This document shows, piece by piece, positions 45,217 through 56,869 of a DNA stretch of 64,000 nucleotides (position 1 is its first letter; every line of letters starts with the position of its first letter). Source of the stretch: Stenopsyche tienmushanensis (lineage: Eukaryota > Arthropoda > Insecta > Trichoptera > Stenopsychidae); NCBI GenBank assembly GCA_008973525.1, contig WACJ01000126.1:372001-436000 (forward strand). The letters are read 5' to 3'. A program made the position numbers and the translations under genes. The notes under the pieces are model-generated. The model saw only the letters and a program-made list of their open reading frames with translations. It did not search any database and was not told the DNA's origin.

Positions 45217-45390
45217 ATTAGGGGTACCGAATAATATTCGCGTATTTAGTATAAAAAATCATTATTTTAATAGTTTATACACAAAAAAAACTATATACAA
45301 CACCATAAAATATAATTCCATTCATTATTCAATACACCTTCCCATCGCGTTGTCAGTCTTTTGATGCCTTATTTTCAAGAACCTTTTTTT
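45217..45390 (-). pseudogene. mariner 3'-terminal fragment, TTAGGGG-ended family
   Basis: On the plus strand it begins TATTAGGGGTACCGAATAAT and TCGCGTATTTAG, the inverted end of the family. The minus-strand reading upstream gives KGIKRLTTRWEGVLNNEWNY, the mariner C-terminal motif (KGI--LP-RW--VI-N-GEY). Only the last 25 or so codons and the tail remain. Confidence 0.7.
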
Positions 45391-45444
45391 ATGGTAACAA
45401 GGCGTAGCGTACCAGGCACTGATTGGGGTCAGCATCAGTATCAG

Positions 45445-45495
45445 AGGTCCTTTTTCTGGACCGCTTGGCCACAGGAAATTGGTGGCCAGCCCCGG
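45445..45495 (-). repeat. repeat Q fragment (copy 4)
   Basis: CTGGACCGCTTGGCCACAGG and AAATTGGTGGCC match the plus-strand reading of copy 3 (CGGACCGCTTGGACACGGAA, CCTTGTGGCC). It is short and diverged, and lies close to a mariner 3' end, as copy 3 does. Confidence 0.45.
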
Positions 45496-46304
45496 TGCCT
45501 TTTCTGCCATAGTTTCGGAGCCAAATGCGCCTTGAACGGATACTATTTTTAGTATACGTCCTCTACCATAACATCAAAGTGTGTAATGTGTGTGTAGCGT
45601 GTATCAAAATGTGTTAAAAGATCGACATTCTAACAAGAATTATTGTACAAGTATGAATTTTTGAAGAGGCTTAGTTATTTACTAAAAATATCAGTATGTG
45701 ATATTTGAAAGCGAGTCATCGATGAAAATGGAAGCGTGTTCCAGATATTGTTATTTTTCGGGTATTCTCATGGAAACACAAACGACAAACGCATAGCTCA
45801 TGTTCATGTTTGTACGATTCAATTACTATATCGCAGGTTGCTCTCGGAGGAAAAAATAGGATGTTTCAATGGCAAAATGGCCGCCATATCAAATGGTTAG
45901 GATGCGTGCAGAAACTTAAATAAAAAACGGTCCATTATGGCGAAAGATAAGAAATAGCGGCAAGGAAGCCGGGAATGCTGGCCTGTGACATTAGCGCAAC
46001 CTTTGTCGTAGGGTGATTTATAGAGTGCTCTGGAATGTCAGCAGGAAGCTACGATAAAGAGGTCCATCGAAGACCGAAACCTCACAATGAAAAATTCGAC
46101 AAATGGCTGTCACTCAGCACTAGATTAAATTGATGCACGGATGAGGTTCAAATCGTCTTAAAGCGAGATATAATCACGATAATTGATGCTAATATTTCAA
46201 TAATAGCGCGAACACGGCACCCAAAGAAAGGGCCCAAAAAAAGGTTGACTGAGCCTTACTAATAATAGGTTTTGAACACGTTAGTATATAAAGGGTATAT
46301 AAAA
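45496..46304. other. no gene recognised
   Basis: No coding or repeat signature found. Confidence 0.5.
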
Positions 46305-46342
46305 TAAGTTACTGTTTGGTGTGCATTTTGGGAAAATACTGT
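46305..46342. repeat. interspersed repeat F, copy 3 (fragment)
   Basis: AAGTTACTGTTTGGTGTGCA then TTTTGGGAAAATACTG matches 12665-12712. It is cut off by the Tigger-like MITE beginning at 46343. Confidence 0.45.
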
Positions 46343-46476
46343 TACAGTCAATCCTCCTATTACGTTTATTATAATCCACTTCGTTTATTAATAAGATAAA
46401 CATATATAAATTTGCTTGGGTGCCTATTTTTTTATAGCGTGGTCCCTATCTCAACGCTGTAGAAGGGTTGATTGTA
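46343..46476 (+). mobile_element. Tigger/pogo-like MITE (copy 4), compact
   Basis: TA-CAGTCAATCCTCCTATTAC at the left and GTAGAAGGGTTGATTG-TA at the right: a 134-base element with good inverted ends and TA on both sides. It contains GGTGCCTATTTTTTTATAGC and GTGGTCCCTATCTCAACGCT, as in copy 1. Confidence 0.75.
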
Positions 46477-48450
46477 CTGTGAAACCTGAGCGATATCAAT
46501 TAATGGCCACAGTTGAACCGTTTCGATGTGGCTGTCAATATGAACAAAAATAATATATAACGAATATCAAAGCGGCTAAAAAGTATTGGAAACATTTTTC
46601 ACATTGCATTCATTTCGACACAGAAATGGGAAGAAAAAGCGCTATAGAGCACCCAAAGAAATTTATTTCTCTATTCAGACCCAGGCACTGCGAATGAGGG
46701 TCAATAAATAAATAAAGGGAAGAATTACTTACAACAGATTACGTAATCCTTCAAAAAGAAAAAAAAAACAACCAACATCACACATCATTCTGTTTCTTGT
46801 GGAGCAAAAAAGGGGAAAAGAATGGTGTAATATCATATCTTTAATAATTGGCCGACCTTTATGTGGACGCACGAACCGGCCATTGTGTGCAAAGGCATTG
46901 TTTGAACATAATACTTTTTTTAAGCAATAAATTAAGAGACAAACACACAAGAAATAACGGATGAAATGACGATATTATTCTAATCCGCGGCATTAGACTA
47001 ACAACTCACCGAAATTGGCAAGTTACGAACCCAAAAAAAAAAGGATGTTCCCGGTCGGTCCCCAGGCACTTACTCGCGCAAAAATGGATAAAGAGGGACT
47101 TTCGTTCTATAACGACGAACAAAAGCTTTAAAGGTCGCATGCGATTGACCCCAGAAAACTAAAGGTAAGAAGTTTATCCTGATTGGAAAAATGTGACAAA
47201 AGAGCCCAATAATGTAGCGGCAATTCTTTACAGGACAGATCGGAATGAAAAATGTTCCATAAAGGCTTTTTTTTGTATTTATCTTTTTATCATCTTATGA
47301 CATTTATTATCGACGATGAGAAAAATAGTGACATTAACGAGGGCAAAAACACTTTGACTTCAAATTGACATTTATTGTGCGGAAATGTATACTAAATCTT
47401 GACAGTGTTAGTGTTCATAAATGATAATTAACCCGGAGATAAAATTGAAATATATTAAACATATTTGTATCCCATTTCGCAAAATTCGCCTTTATATAAA
47501 ACGCTCCGGGTTCCGGGAATGTTTCTCTCTGTCGAAAAAAGAAATGTTAATCTTTGTACATAGGCATGTAATATAAACCGGTTTATACATGTTTACCCAG
47601 AATAAACAGAAAGCTTAAATGAAAATATGTGAATTTCAGTGGGATGAATGGAACACACGCGAATTAGACAGGACAAATACGCCGAAGAAAGGATTTATTC
47701 AGCGATAAATCCTCGAATCGAAGAGTACGACTAAACCACCTATCGGCAGACGTTGCCGGCTGGTTTCGCTAAAGAAACTTCCGAAACAAAAGCTTTCAGC
47801 GTCAATCATTTCGGTACACGTTGAAATACAAGTAATTACCAATTGTTCTCGGTTACCGGCGGGTGTAACAACGAACACGTACGTTCATAAATGCGCTATC
47901 CACACTTCACAAAAGGGTGCCGACACCCCATCGTCCTCCTGTGCAAGTTTTCTTATTAAAATCGCGGACGTCTTCTTCCGCAGACGATGATGAATGCTCA
48001 AGAAGTACATCCTTGTCCATAATCGTAATTAATCATCCGCTTCAAAATGCCGTGAATATTGTATTATCGCAATTAAATTGGAGTAGAAGGTCACGTCATC
48101 AAAACGTACACTCCATTATACTGGAAGCCGGAGGGTCGCCCGAATGTAAAATTGACACAGATAAATTGTATAAGAATCTCTTAAATCTTTTTTAAGCCCA
48201 CAGGATAATTATGAATGCCACTGATAAATCCCAGGCGAGATAAGCAGCGTCTGGGATTAAGATATCCTATTTTTATATATTCATGTAATTAAGCATAAAG
48301 AAAATTTACATTTTTTAAAGAATACTCACGAATAAAACCAAAATTGTGGCGTACAAATGATGGCTTACCTGCAACAAGAAAAATAATTGATTAGATTAGC
48401 ATAAATGATTAAATTGGTGCAATTAATACTGTAAAAAATAATTTATCCTA
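46477..48450. other. unique DNA, no gene recognised
   Basis: A 92-codon plus-strand frame at 47917-48195 (contains SSADDDECSRSTSLSI and a basic SRRSRHQN segment) looks less random than its neighbours but has no recognisable domain. The rest is AT-rich. Confidence 0.4.
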
Positions 48451-49299
48451 TAAACTCAAACCTCTTTTTGTGCGATTTCGAAGTTATGCGTTTTTTTTTA
48501 AAAGCATTTTTTTATTTCACAAAGAATACATATCGAGATATTTTAAACAAAATAAGAAATAAACCATCAACACTAACTGAAATTTGGAAAAATAATATAT
48601 TTTGGGACAGTGTAAATCATATTGCATCTGCTATGGTTGAATCACGACCACGCCCTTTATTCTGATTTAGATTTTTTATAAAAATTGATTTAATTTTTTT
48701 TTTGCATTTATCCAATATTTAGACTTTTAAAAATACATTCTTCAAAAGTAATTTCCAAAATTTCAATTACTTACGGAGTTATAGCTATTTTAGTGACGCG
48801 GCAACTTGGCCGGTTCTAATCGAATTTTTTTATAAGCAGTCGTCATTTTGTGATTTATTTTTTTTTTGAGTTAGGGACTTTTTTTTAGAGAGAGCAACAT
48901 CTTTATTAATTATAAATTATATGATTGGAAAGATAAAATCAACATAGAACAATGATGACATTGACACTGGGTATACTATTTCTTCCGAAGAAGAGAGCGA
49001 TTTTGAGTCATATTGAAAATAACAACAATGAAAATTGAAAATTTTACCAATTATGCAAGACGTTCTTTAAATGTTACCAAAAACATTATTTTAATTGCCT
49101 TATTGTATTCTTATTTTTTAATAACAATTTTTATGCGATTTTGGATATATTTTATACAGCTACTTCAAAGTTATGCGGTTTTTAAAATTCATGGAACGTA
49201 TCTTCACTTTTTCTATGTAAGTCATAGCTTTTTTTGTGCAATTTATTTTTTTGAGATTTTCCACGGAACGCGTCTATCGCACAAAAAAGGTTTAAGTGC
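48451..49299 (+). mobile_element. GTGCG-ended DNA element (copy 4, longest)
   Basis: Starts TAAACTCAAACCTCTTTTTG and ends CGCACAAAAAAGGTTTAAGT. In order it encodes YRDILNKIRNKPSTLTEIWK, FWDSVNHIASAMVESRPRPL and, after a gap, DTGYTISSEEESDFESY, each with a counterpart in copy 2 or 3. The frame is interrupted. At 849 bases it is the fullest copy. Inverted ends and coding relics fit a DNA transposon of unassigned superfamily; the translation does not match mariner or hAT motifs that I know. Confidence 0.65.
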
Positions 49300-49316
49300 A
49301 ATATTGACAATAAATA

Positions 49317-49540
49317 TTAATTATGTGTTGTGACAACCCTGAACAAGAAAAGCTCAAAACCCGCAAGACAGCATGTGGTTTATATGCATATGCATATACA
49401 CATGTCGCCTTTAGATAACAAGCAATTTGTAATATCTCTAAATTTGTTGGCGTTTAAAAGGATAAAATAATTATCATTTCAACCTGTCGATGAGTACTCG
49501 CGAATATATGCGTTCAGACTTGAGTGATACAAAAAGAGCA
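49317..49540 (-). repeat. fragments of repeats E and G
   Basis: TTATGTGTTGTGACAACCCT then GAACAAGAAAAGCTC matches the reverse strand of element E at 15440-15480. At 49488-49540, CGATGAGTACTCGCG...GCGTTCAGACTTGAGTG loosely matches repeat G. Both are short and decayed. Confidence 0.35.
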
Positions 49541-50468
49541 TTTTCGCATATTGAATGCGGAGATTAGTGAATCGGAGGCAGAGAGTGCTGCAAAGCTATA
49601 CGTCTAAATATACTCAAATTGCGAAAAGTGATCTCACTAATCAAACAGTTAAACAAAAAAGACACATATAAATGGGAATTCAATTTTAGCACGATTTTTC
49701 TTAGCGTTTAAGAATAAAAATACATTAAATATACGAGAGATTATTTCGCTATACTATCTTAAATAGAGCATCGCCCAAATGGAGCACACGTCTAGTGCTC
49801 ACATTAATTTCGCCGAAAAGAAGCCCCAGACCCACAAAAACGCAATTTTCGACAAAAGATTTATTCGAGTCGTACTTTATCTGTTTTCGAGAGGAGAGCG
49901 CGAAGTTTTCCATGAACGGGATTTATACTGCGTTGTATAATTTGGTTCTTCAGCGGCACTAAAACTTAGTAGGACGTAATAGAAGAGGTCTGTGCGGACC
50001 CCCATGTCTCGACTAGGGCGGAATGAGGTTGACGCGCAGAGAACGTAGAATGTGGAGACAAGCAAATAGAGAGAGGAGAGATTTACGATACAACTTTGCC
50101 GAATGGTAAAAGTATTTATGTTCGGAGCGACGAACGTTTTGGGTCAAGTGAAATACTAAAATTGGAGGTCCGGTAAACGTAGGTATGAATTGATGATACA
50201 CCATTTTTTCAAACAAATATTATGTTATTTAATATTTTTTTAAATATAAAACGACTGAAATATCTATTAATTTATATTGGAGCATCGGAAAATAATGAAA
50301 AAAATAAGACTTATCTTTTTTTTTTGAGAGTTTGTAATGAGTCACGGTTCAGGAAACACATTTACTTGGTTACTATTATAAAGAAAAAGTTATGTATTTA
50401 TTGCTTTTATTTTGCATTATTGATAGTTTAAAAGCAAACGAAAGCATATTTTTTTTTACATATATTTT
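49541..50468. other. no gene recognised
   Basis: AT-rich, with a GC-richer part at 49880-50060. No motif found. Confidence 0.5.
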
Positions 50469-50708
50469 ATTAGGGGTGGATAAAAAGAGCTTTAGAACTA
50501 CTACGTTAGAGTATAAATTAAGACGCTGAGAAGTAAAAATGCAATTAGATTCAGTGAAAAATCAAAGGACTTTTTTAAAAAGGGAATTGAAAAAATACCT
50601 TTACGCTGGCAACATGTAATAGAAAACGTTGATTAGTATTTAAGATTTTTTTAATAAAAAATATTTTTCGCTAGCAATAAAAATTTATTACTTTCCACTT
50701 TACCTAAT
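50469..50708 (+). mobile_element. deleted mariner (TTAGGGG-ended), about 240 bases
   Basis: Left end TTAGGGGTGGATAAAAAGAG and right end CACTTTACCTAATA resemble the TTAGGGG family termini. Between them the frame reads SEKSKDFFKKGIEKIPLRWQ then HVIENVD-stop-YL, the C-terminal motif of mariner transposase. Almost all of the gene is deleted, as in MITE-like derivatives. Confidence 0.65.
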
Positions 50709-51127
50709 ACTTAACGCTGAATAGTAAGAGAGGCAGCAACTGAAATTTTGCACCCATTCACAGCTAATTTTTGTTTCAGTATTTACACAATGTAAATTGG
50801 GAAAATTACAGTCTACTAAGCTTTCAACCTTGCGGACATTAATAAGAGTTTTCTTAACCTGAATAATTGTACATACCTATAAATCTATAAAGCTGCTTGT
50901 TTGTTTACAAGTAGTTATAATTATTTTTTGTTTAATAAACGTTGTCTACTGTCGATATAAGGTGGCTAGGGTTTCGGCAAACGTGGCTTATAGTGAGGGA
51001 ACTTGATTGAAGTAATGCAATTATAAGTACATTGAATTATCCACAAATGAGCTGAAATCATTGTTTGAACAAATTCCGAGTACTAAAACAGGCATTAATT
51101 TTATAATCTACATTATGGTTCACTGTA
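50709..51127. other. no gene recognised
   Basis: AT-rich; nothing recognised. Confidence 0.5.
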
Positions 51128-52600
51128 CGACTACTAAGTTGATGATTTCGACGATCTCGACTCGAACCTCCTGCTGATAGTATACAACACCTGCCTAGCG
51201 GGAGGGATTTTTCCAACGCCATGGAAAAGGCAGAAGCTGGTCCTCATCCCAAAAGGTAAAGCACCTAAAGACCGCTGTGTATACTGGATGGGTTGGGGAA
51301 GCTGCTGGAGAGAATTATCCTCCAGCAGCACATGGTAACAGGACTCTCCCCACAGCAGTACGGCTTCTGTGTAGGCCGCTCCACAATCGATGCCATCACT
51401 CAAGTTGTAGACACGGTGAAACAGGCGTTGTGTGGCAGCGTAAAAGCCAGTAGACACACGATAATGATTGCGCTAGACGTCAAGAATGCCTTTAACTCGG
51501 CGAGATGGCACCTTATCCTTAGGACCTTAAAGGAAATTGACACCCCGCCATATCTCACCAGAATAGTAGAGCTGCCTGCATGAGAGAACCCTTATCTACG
51601 CAGACACCGACGGGGAGAGAAGAGAAAAACCAGTGACGGCAGGCGTTCTACAGGGGTCGGTGCTTGGATCCGCCTTGTCAAAATGACACGACGACAGAGC
51701 CAAAATGGTCACCTTCGCTGATGACGTTGCCATCCTAGCCATAACTAAATCCATAGAGATCTTGCGACGAAGCAGCGAAGGCGGCTAGCATCACAGAGAA
51801 TCTGGCCAGGTTGATGACAAACATTGGTGGCCCAAAAACAAACAGGAGGCGACTCTACAACGAGGTAGTGAACTCGGTACTGTTGTACGGCGCGCCGATA
51901 TGGGCTGAGGCACTACAAATTGAAAGGGGCAGGCTCAACATGGCCAGAGTCCAGAGAAGTAGTGCAATCAGAGTGGTTGCTACATATCGAACAGTGTCCT
52001 AGCACTGATTGCCATACCGCCAATCGACCTGCTCACATACAAGATACAGGCAATACAGAAAGGAGAAGACAAGAATAACGCTAAGCAAAATACCTTGGCG
52101 GCGTGGCAGTCCCGATGGGACAATTCCGTTAAAGGTCGGTGGACGCATGAGCTGATACCGAACCTGAGTAGCCAGAAAGCACAGTCAATTGTGCTACCAC
52201 TTGACAAAGGTCCTCACTGGGCACGGCTGTTTTGGTAGCTACCTACACAAAATAGGCAAAGAGACCGGCCCGGAGTGCAACCACTGTGGAGCAGAGTACG
52301 ACGACACACGACATTTGTCTGCTCAGCATGGGGCACAGAAAGGGACATCCTACGGGAGGAGCTGGGAGCTCGTTCTCACCTAGCAACATGGTACATTCAA
52401 TGTTAACGGATGCTAGGGCTTAGCGTACAAGACGACGAACTCTAGCAGAAGAATGACATCCAGAAGGAGACAAATGGAGGCCCGTGAGGGACACATCGCT
52501 GCCACTTTTGTGCAATACTTAATTAGTAGCCGGGTGGCAGCCAAAGAGGAAGGGAGGTTTAGTGGGTAAAAATCCCACACTACCACCAAAATAGTCTTGC
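51128..52600 (+). pseudogene. R1-clade non-LTR retrotransposon, degenerate 3' part
   Basis: Order of recognisable segments: YNTCLAGGIFPTPWKRQKLV with LIPKGKAPKDR (RT box 1); LDGLGKLLERIIL (RT 2); GLSPQQYGFCVGRSTIDAI and MIALDVKNAFNSARW (RT 3, first catalytic D); ERREKPVTAGVLQGSVLGS (RT 4); MVTFADDVAILA (RT 5, FADD); LLYGAPIWAEAL; then LTGHGCFGSYLHKIGKETGP and ECNHCGAEYDD, an R1-type C-terminal CCHC-like motif. Frameshifts and internal deletions separate them, notably after FADD. The tail GTTTAGTGGGTAAAAATCCC is typical of R1-like 3' ends. The 5' part (ORF1, endonuclease) is absent. It is inactive. Confidence 0.85.
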
Positions 52601-54339
52601 TTTCTTGTCTGTAAAATAATATATTCCAAAATAAAATAATATGTACACAATTTCTACATTTTAATGGGTCTAATTTTGATGCCGCATTTACACATTTTTA
52701 AAAAATATTATAAATCCAAAAAAGCGAGCGTCGACCGGCGATTGTGACTTAATAGCCGAGATTTTTTACGGTGTGAATGGGATAAATAAAAATTCAGGTC
52801 AACCCTTTTTGCAGGCTGTAAACGGCATCATAATATGGTACGACCTCGTGCAGCGCTTAAAAATATTTTCCGTTTTTTTTTAGTGGCGACTTCGGAGTTT
52901 GCTCCGTAAATTACAGAGGCGAGTGCAGCATAAAGTGGCATTTAATTTTTAAGTAGAAAAATCCATGAATTCGTAATGCGAAACATTTTGTCGAGTCACG
53001 AAAGGACCGTAAGTTAACCGAATTGACCGATAAATTGCACAAAAGTGACCACCGTAAATAACGGCCCTGCCCAAAATGTAGTTCAAATTCCGCACCTAAA
53101 CTTTTGACGCATAGCGACATTTCCAAAAAAAAATTTAACATAAATGACAACATAATGTGGCAGAAACTCCCATTTATATTTTCTGATACTGAAGGACTAA
53201 AAATGACATATTTATTTGCGAAAAACAACAATAACAACGAGATATTTGTATAAGACGAAACCAAGAAACATAGAAGCCAATTATGCTGTATCTTTCGCAT
53301 CTCCAGAGAATGCATGTATGTCAACTTGTTAACGTGTATCAGCAAATACCAAACAATTTCTGACTTGATGCTATTATCGTGTGTGTCTGTAAATATTTGT
53401 ATCCAACACTGGATTGAATGTATGGCGCTCTTTATTCTAAAATTTATTCTCAAAAGGCATATCGCTCGATCCATGACAGCATTAAATTCGAAGCCATTAA
53501 AAAATGTTTATTTTTTACCGAAAAGATCATATGGAAATTATTTTGTTCAAAAATCCACAAAAGTCAATCGCAGCAAGAAAACGCGTATTTAAAGATCATA
53601 GATTTAAGAATAAGAGGGGTGCGTTCTCGTAACGAGCCGCTATAACGAGAAAACGAATCCGTTATAAAATAGAGGGTTCGCGAGTTGACTCATGTTCCCA
53701 AATAAATCACTCGCGGTACAGTGAATTGTTTAGGGATTTGAGGATCTCCGGGAATAAACGCGTGCTCGCGGGTCCGCACAGGATCACTCTTATTACGATG
53801 CCAAGCCAGGTGAAAAATTAGGTTTATTTCAAATTAGTTTGCGTTTCGAATACCACGGGAACGTTCAAAACCAAAAATGAAGGCCTTATCTTGATCCGAA
53901 ACATTTAACATTGAATTTCCTTTGAGATTCTTTCTAGTAAAAGCGAATCCCTACCGACATAAAAAGCTTACCCGGAATCGGTATTCGGGAGAGACGTTTG
54001 AGGAGCAGTTTCAATAAGAAGATTTCAGGCCTAAATAAAACCGACATGTTTTTGAGTCAAAGCCTATTACGATTGTTTAATATTCTTCATGGATAGGTTT
54101 ATCTCTCAGAATGAAAGCTCGCATTTCAGTATATGCGTCATTCACATTATATGAATGCATCATCAGGAGAGTGTGTAGGCATATTATTGATGATGGACCA
54201 ATTGATTTATAGAGTATTTTAGATTCAATATATTAGGTATAATATAAGCTATAGAGCGAAAAATTCTTATTTAAAAAAAATAAATTCTAAAATAGCCAAG
54301 CATAGAAGTTAATGGGAAAATTCAATATAAAAATATTTT
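52601..54339. other. no gene confidently recognised; 187-codon frame inside
   Basis: A minus-strand open frame of 187 codons (52911-53474) is the second longest in the window but has no domain I recognise. Its middle is hydrophobic (LLCFLVSSYTNISLLLLFFA) and could be a membrane segment or AT-composition effect. No splice or promoter evidence. The remaining sequence is AT-rich. Confidence 0.35.
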
Positions 54340-54683
54340 ACCTTATTTATTTTTTATTTTTTATTTATAAACCTTTATTCAAAAAAAAAAAATATAATAT
54401 GACAAGGTAAAATGGTGTATCAATATACACAATTACATAAAAAATGGATTAACAATTTAAGTCTTAGATTACTATCCTTATCTTAATTACAAGTATATAA
54501 TTTAGTTATAATAAATTTTACATAATAAGAGTTAATTTAATTTTTGTATATATAGGGGGAAAAATAGGAGACTTAAAACCCCTTTGCGACATTCCTTAAA
54601 AACTATCTTACAAACTAAACAAAATAAATAATTTAATCAATCAATCATATATCCTTCATACGTCGCGCATTCATGACTATCAA
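54340..54683 (-). other. Jockey-clade element 3' UTR and A-rich end
   Basis: On the minus strand, downstream of the stop codon, about 300 non-coding bases end with GAATAAAGGTTTATAAATAA and an A-rich TAAATAAAAAATAAAAAATA tail. The AATAAA and simple A-rich 3' end are usual for Jockey-clade elements. Confidence 0.6.
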
Positions 54684-55613
54684 CTATAGTAAAATATGTT
54701 TAGGCATTTTGTGAACGTATCTAAAATTATTGTTTTGAGTGGTATAATCGCCGAGTGTAGATATGAGATGATTGGTGTGATTTGGAATTTTTGAGTAAAA
54801 ATTGAGTGTTAGCTTATGAAAAAAATTCTTTATGAAAGGAAGCTTAATTTTATTGTGAAAACGTTTAAGATTAGTGTATGGAAATATGTTGAAAGCAATT
54901 TTTATGGCTTTGTTTTGTACGATTTGAAGTTTATTGTAGTTGGTGTTGCATATGTTGCTCCAGACGGGAGCGGCGTATGTGAGTGTAGGTCGAATCAGCG
55001 TTTTGTATAATAAAAATTTGTTAGAGGCCGAGAGAGCACTGCGCCGACGAAATATGGAGTGCAGCGCCCCCATAGCTGCTAATCCGCGGGCACGAGTCAC
55101 CGACACCTGTGCTCCCCACCTCAGTCTTCTATCTAAAGTCACCCCCAAGTATTTCACTTGGGGTTTCCACTCGATAGAGCTGGACCCGACGACTATTGGA
55201 TCAATTCGAAGATTTTTCCGTTTCACGGAGAACAAGATAGCTTCGGTTTTTTCTTTATTTAATTTGAGTTTCCAACGATCGAAATATTTAAATGCAGCTT
55301 TTAGCGATCGTTGGAGGTTTCCGACTATTAGCTTGTTGCTCCGAGAGCTGGTATAATATGCCGTGTCGTCGGCGTAGAGTGCTACGTTTGATGGGGAGGG
55401 TGTCGGTAGATCGTGTAAGTAAATGTTGAACAGGTGAGGCCCTAAAATACTGCCCTGAGGAACTCCCGCTGAGACAGACTGGGAAGTTGACGTTGCTCTG
55501 TTTAAGGTTACCGAAAATGATCTTTTGTACAGATAGGATTGGATCATTAAATTTAAATTTGTGATGTTTTGTTGGAAAACATAAGACGTAAATACAAAGT
55601 TTTCACTGTACAT
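54684..55613 (-). CDS. Jockey-clade reverse transcriptase, C-terminal 309 codons
   Basis: The only long open frame in the window. From residue 48 it reads SAGVPQGSILGP (RT box 4), ALYADDTAYY with YADD at residues 80-83 (catalytic box 5), KLNKEKTEAILF at 117-128 (box 6), VKYLGVTLDRRLRW at 153-166 (box 7) and IRPTLTYAAPVW at 207-218 (thumb). This is the Jockey-clade pattern, with FADD replaced by YADD. A full ORF2 is roughly 850-920 residues with an N-terminal endonuclease; only the last third remains, so the insertion is 5'-truncated and inactive. The first ATG is not a real start. No stop interrupts the remnant, so it is younger than the other elements here. Confidence 0.85.
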   Translation of the reverse strand: MYSENFVFTSYVFQQNITNLNLMIQSYLYKRSFSVTLNRATSTSQSVSAGVPQGSILGPHLFNIYLHDLPTPSPSNVALYADDTAYYTSSRSNKLIVGNLQRSLKAAFKYFDRWKLKLNKEKTEAILFSVKRKNLRIDPIVVGSSSIEWKPQVKYLGVTLDRRLRWGAQVSVTRARGLAAMGALHSIFRRRSALSASNKFLLYKTLIRPTLTYAAPVWSNICNTNYNKLQIVQNKAIKIAFNIFPYTNLKRFHNKIKLPFIKNFFHKLTLNFYSKIPNHTNHLISTLGDYTTQNNNFRYVHKMPKHILL

Positions 55614-56869
55614 AAAATCGATGTGATAAATAAGTAATACAAGTTTTTGATTAGTGGGTTTGATATCGAACTTCTGCTATAAAGGGTTCATGTTCGAATG
55701 TATAAATTTATCTTTCCATTCGAACGTCTGGAGGCAGGATTTTCGTCTCTCCTGGTTCTCAGGCAGGGGCGCAATCGTCGGGAATGTCAGCGAGGTGTTC
55801 CGAAAACTGTGGTAATACGAAATAAATGAGCGAAGAGCGGGATCACCATGTGACGTTCATTATTTCTTTCAGACGAAGGGCGTACTAAACTTTGACACTT
55901 AAATGCGAAACTTGCGTGAAACATGTGATGCTCGAGAGAGGCAAGATTGACAGCTGAAAGAATAAAATATGAGAAACGGCTACAATCAGTAAAACATCAA
56001 CTCATCTCGGGCCGGAAACTTCGGGACTCCCTCCAGCGGGGCTGACAAATTTTACAACAGTATTGATTGCGAAGTTAACAAGGGCCTCCGAAGAATAAAC
56101 CTGTCGGAATATGACGCGTTATTTTCGGAATTCGGGAAACGACCCCAAAAAGTCCTCGCTCCAATTCCGAGGGGACACTGCGGAAAGGCAAAAGGTGGAA
56201 CCGCACCGAATTTGTGTACCGAATTTTGAAGAGCGAACGTTGCAGTACATCGTTTTGGCAGCCAAATGCTACGCCGACACCAAATACATTATACAAATTA
56301 GTACATGCAGCGAACGTATTACGCTAACAACTAAACTGCATCCGACCGAAAGACATTTCAATACAACATTACAGACATTTCGAGTCCATGTACCCATCGA
56401 GCAAATATTAAAAATTACATAAATGCAAGCACGACACATCTCGAGCATTAATAATGCAACCACATCATCAAATTTATCACTCATGAAAAGCAGTGAAGAA
56501 ACTTCATTTACAAAACGATTTTATTATTATTATGGTACCTTTATTGATACACTGCGAAGTTAGGATTTTGAACGAAAAGAATTGATAAAAAATGAAGATT
56601 TTCATCAAGCGGTTGCATAATACCATGGGATTTTGAAGGACAGGAAAAGACCGGACCGCCCAAAATTAAATATGGATATCGTCCTAAAATATAACGCTGC
56701 CAAAATTGAACGAAACTAGACTATCATATGTGTACTTTGTTGTGTATGTACTTCACTTTGAATTCATATGGACGTTATAAACGTGTAGCCCCTAAGAAAC
56801 TCAATTAGACGGATTCAACTACAATTAACCCTTCTGTCAATAAGATGGTCTGACCAGACCACTTGAAAA
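55614..56869. other. no gene recognised
   Basis: A 103-codon plus frame (56111-56422) and overlapping minus frames lack any domain. AACCCTTCTGTCAATAAG at about 56826 vaguely resembles a Tigger-like end but has no partner. Confidence 0.4.
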
